A stretch of 64,000 nucleotides of DNA from an uncultured Formosa sp. (GTDB lineage: Bacteria; Bacteroidota; Bacteroidia; Flavobacteriales; Flavobacteriaceae). Of the stretch, positions 63,841 to 64,000 are shown in pieces. The DNA is taken from positions 124,001 to 188,000 of the forward strand of contig NZ_CANMTH010000007.1 of assembly GCF_947500765.1 (NCBI RefSeq). The letters are read 5' to 3'. The position numbers and the translations under genes are program-made. The notes under the pieces were generated by a model. That model was not told the DNA's origin. It did not search any database and worked only from the letters and a program-made list of their open reading frames with translations. Within the stretch, counting starts at the first letter, position 1, and each line of letters begins with the position of its first letter.

Positions 63841-64000
63841 GATGTATAAACGTGTATATTGATTACAAGATGTGAATTTTTTATTCAGGAAAATAGATTG
63901 TGTTAGTATTGAACTTATTTTCTGATATTGTTCGTTTTGTAATTTAAAAATAGCCGTATTTTTTACACTATAAATCTCTTGTAAATCGAGATAGGTAATT
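63835..64000 (-). CDS. C-terminal end of a reading frame coming from the right edge
   Basis: On the minus strand the frame is open from the edge to a TAG at 63837-63835: about 55 codons ending IFKLQNEQYQKISSILTQ and a short tail to TRLYIV. The amphipathic segment resembles the middle of AraC-family sensor domains, yet no HTH follows, so if that is what it is the protein is truncated. Too short to identify. Confidence 0.35.
   Translation of the reverse strand, partial: ITYLDLQEIYSVKNTAIFKLQNEQYQKISSILTQSIFLNKKFTSCNQYTRLYIV

Overview
The window looks like a chromosomal segment of a marine-type flavobacterium (Bacteroidota, Flavobacteriaceae). The evidence is the very AT-rich DNA, promoters of the Bacteroidota type (TTTG, about 19 nt, TAnnTTTG), a SusC/SusD pair, a giant surface protein ending in what looks like a type IX secretion sorting domain, many FxSC-type lipoproteins, and family-level neighbours such as DUF4290-murA and YqgE-aminotransferase IV-START-like. 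Genus and species cannot be settled from the sequence alone.

Layout. 0-5.3 kb: a LytTR response regulator cut by the left edge, the rpsF-rpsR-rplI operon, a small conserved protein, a MacB/FtsX-type ABC permease and hisS. 5.3-13.7 kb: one gene for a 2788-residue adhesin-like protein with five exact-length 282-bp internal repeats and a LamG-like domain, followed by about 1 kb without genes. 14.7-18.3 kb: a peroxiredoxin-like protein and a YceI-like/porin/YceI cluster. 18.9-27.5 kb: housekeeping genes (murA with Asp in place of the fosfomycin-target Cys, DUF4290, DUF493, a P-loop NTPase, recQ, fmt, yqgE, an aminotransferase IV and a START-like protein). 27.55 kb: tRNA-Met(CAT) with a textbook promoter and terminator.

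27.6-38.0 kb is an accessory island directly downstream of the tRNA. Its ten genes all lie on the + strand. They are mostly unrelated orphans with long AT-rich gaps: a YcxB-like protein, a zinc-ribbon membrane protein, a lipoprotein, an alpha/beta hydrolase, a 2H phosphoesterase, a GNAT, a two-TM protein, a 1076-residue SMEK/P-loop NTPase/helical-repeat protein that looks like a phage-defence STAND protein, and three small orphans. About 110-bp imperfect repeats with inverted ends lie between some of them. In the best copy the terminal stem pairs completely only on the bottom strand, with G-T wobbles. One repeat-to-repeat unit (about 36.18-36.97 kb) holds exactly one gene, and that gene reads into its repeat. 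This is cassette-like, but no integrase is present and the canonical attC core is not matched.

38.0-50.1 kb is about uptake: a SusC/SusD pair (minus) diverges from a secreted PI-PLC-like enzyme, then an AraC regulator diverges from a TonB siderophore receptor, a periplasmic siderophore-esterase-like hydrolase and a PepSY-TM reductase-like protein, which together read as import, hydrolysis and reduction of a ferric siderophore. 50.2-64 kb: an FKBP isomerase, a penicillin/AHL-acylase-family lipoprotein, an RluA-type pseudouridine synthase, a YgiQ radical SAM protein, cysK, a PfkB-family sugar kinase, a YHYH lipoprotein with a membrane partner, a DUF6503/DUF2911-like pair, panE, a small membrane protein, and at the right edge a palindrome beside the end of an incoming minus-strand reading frame.
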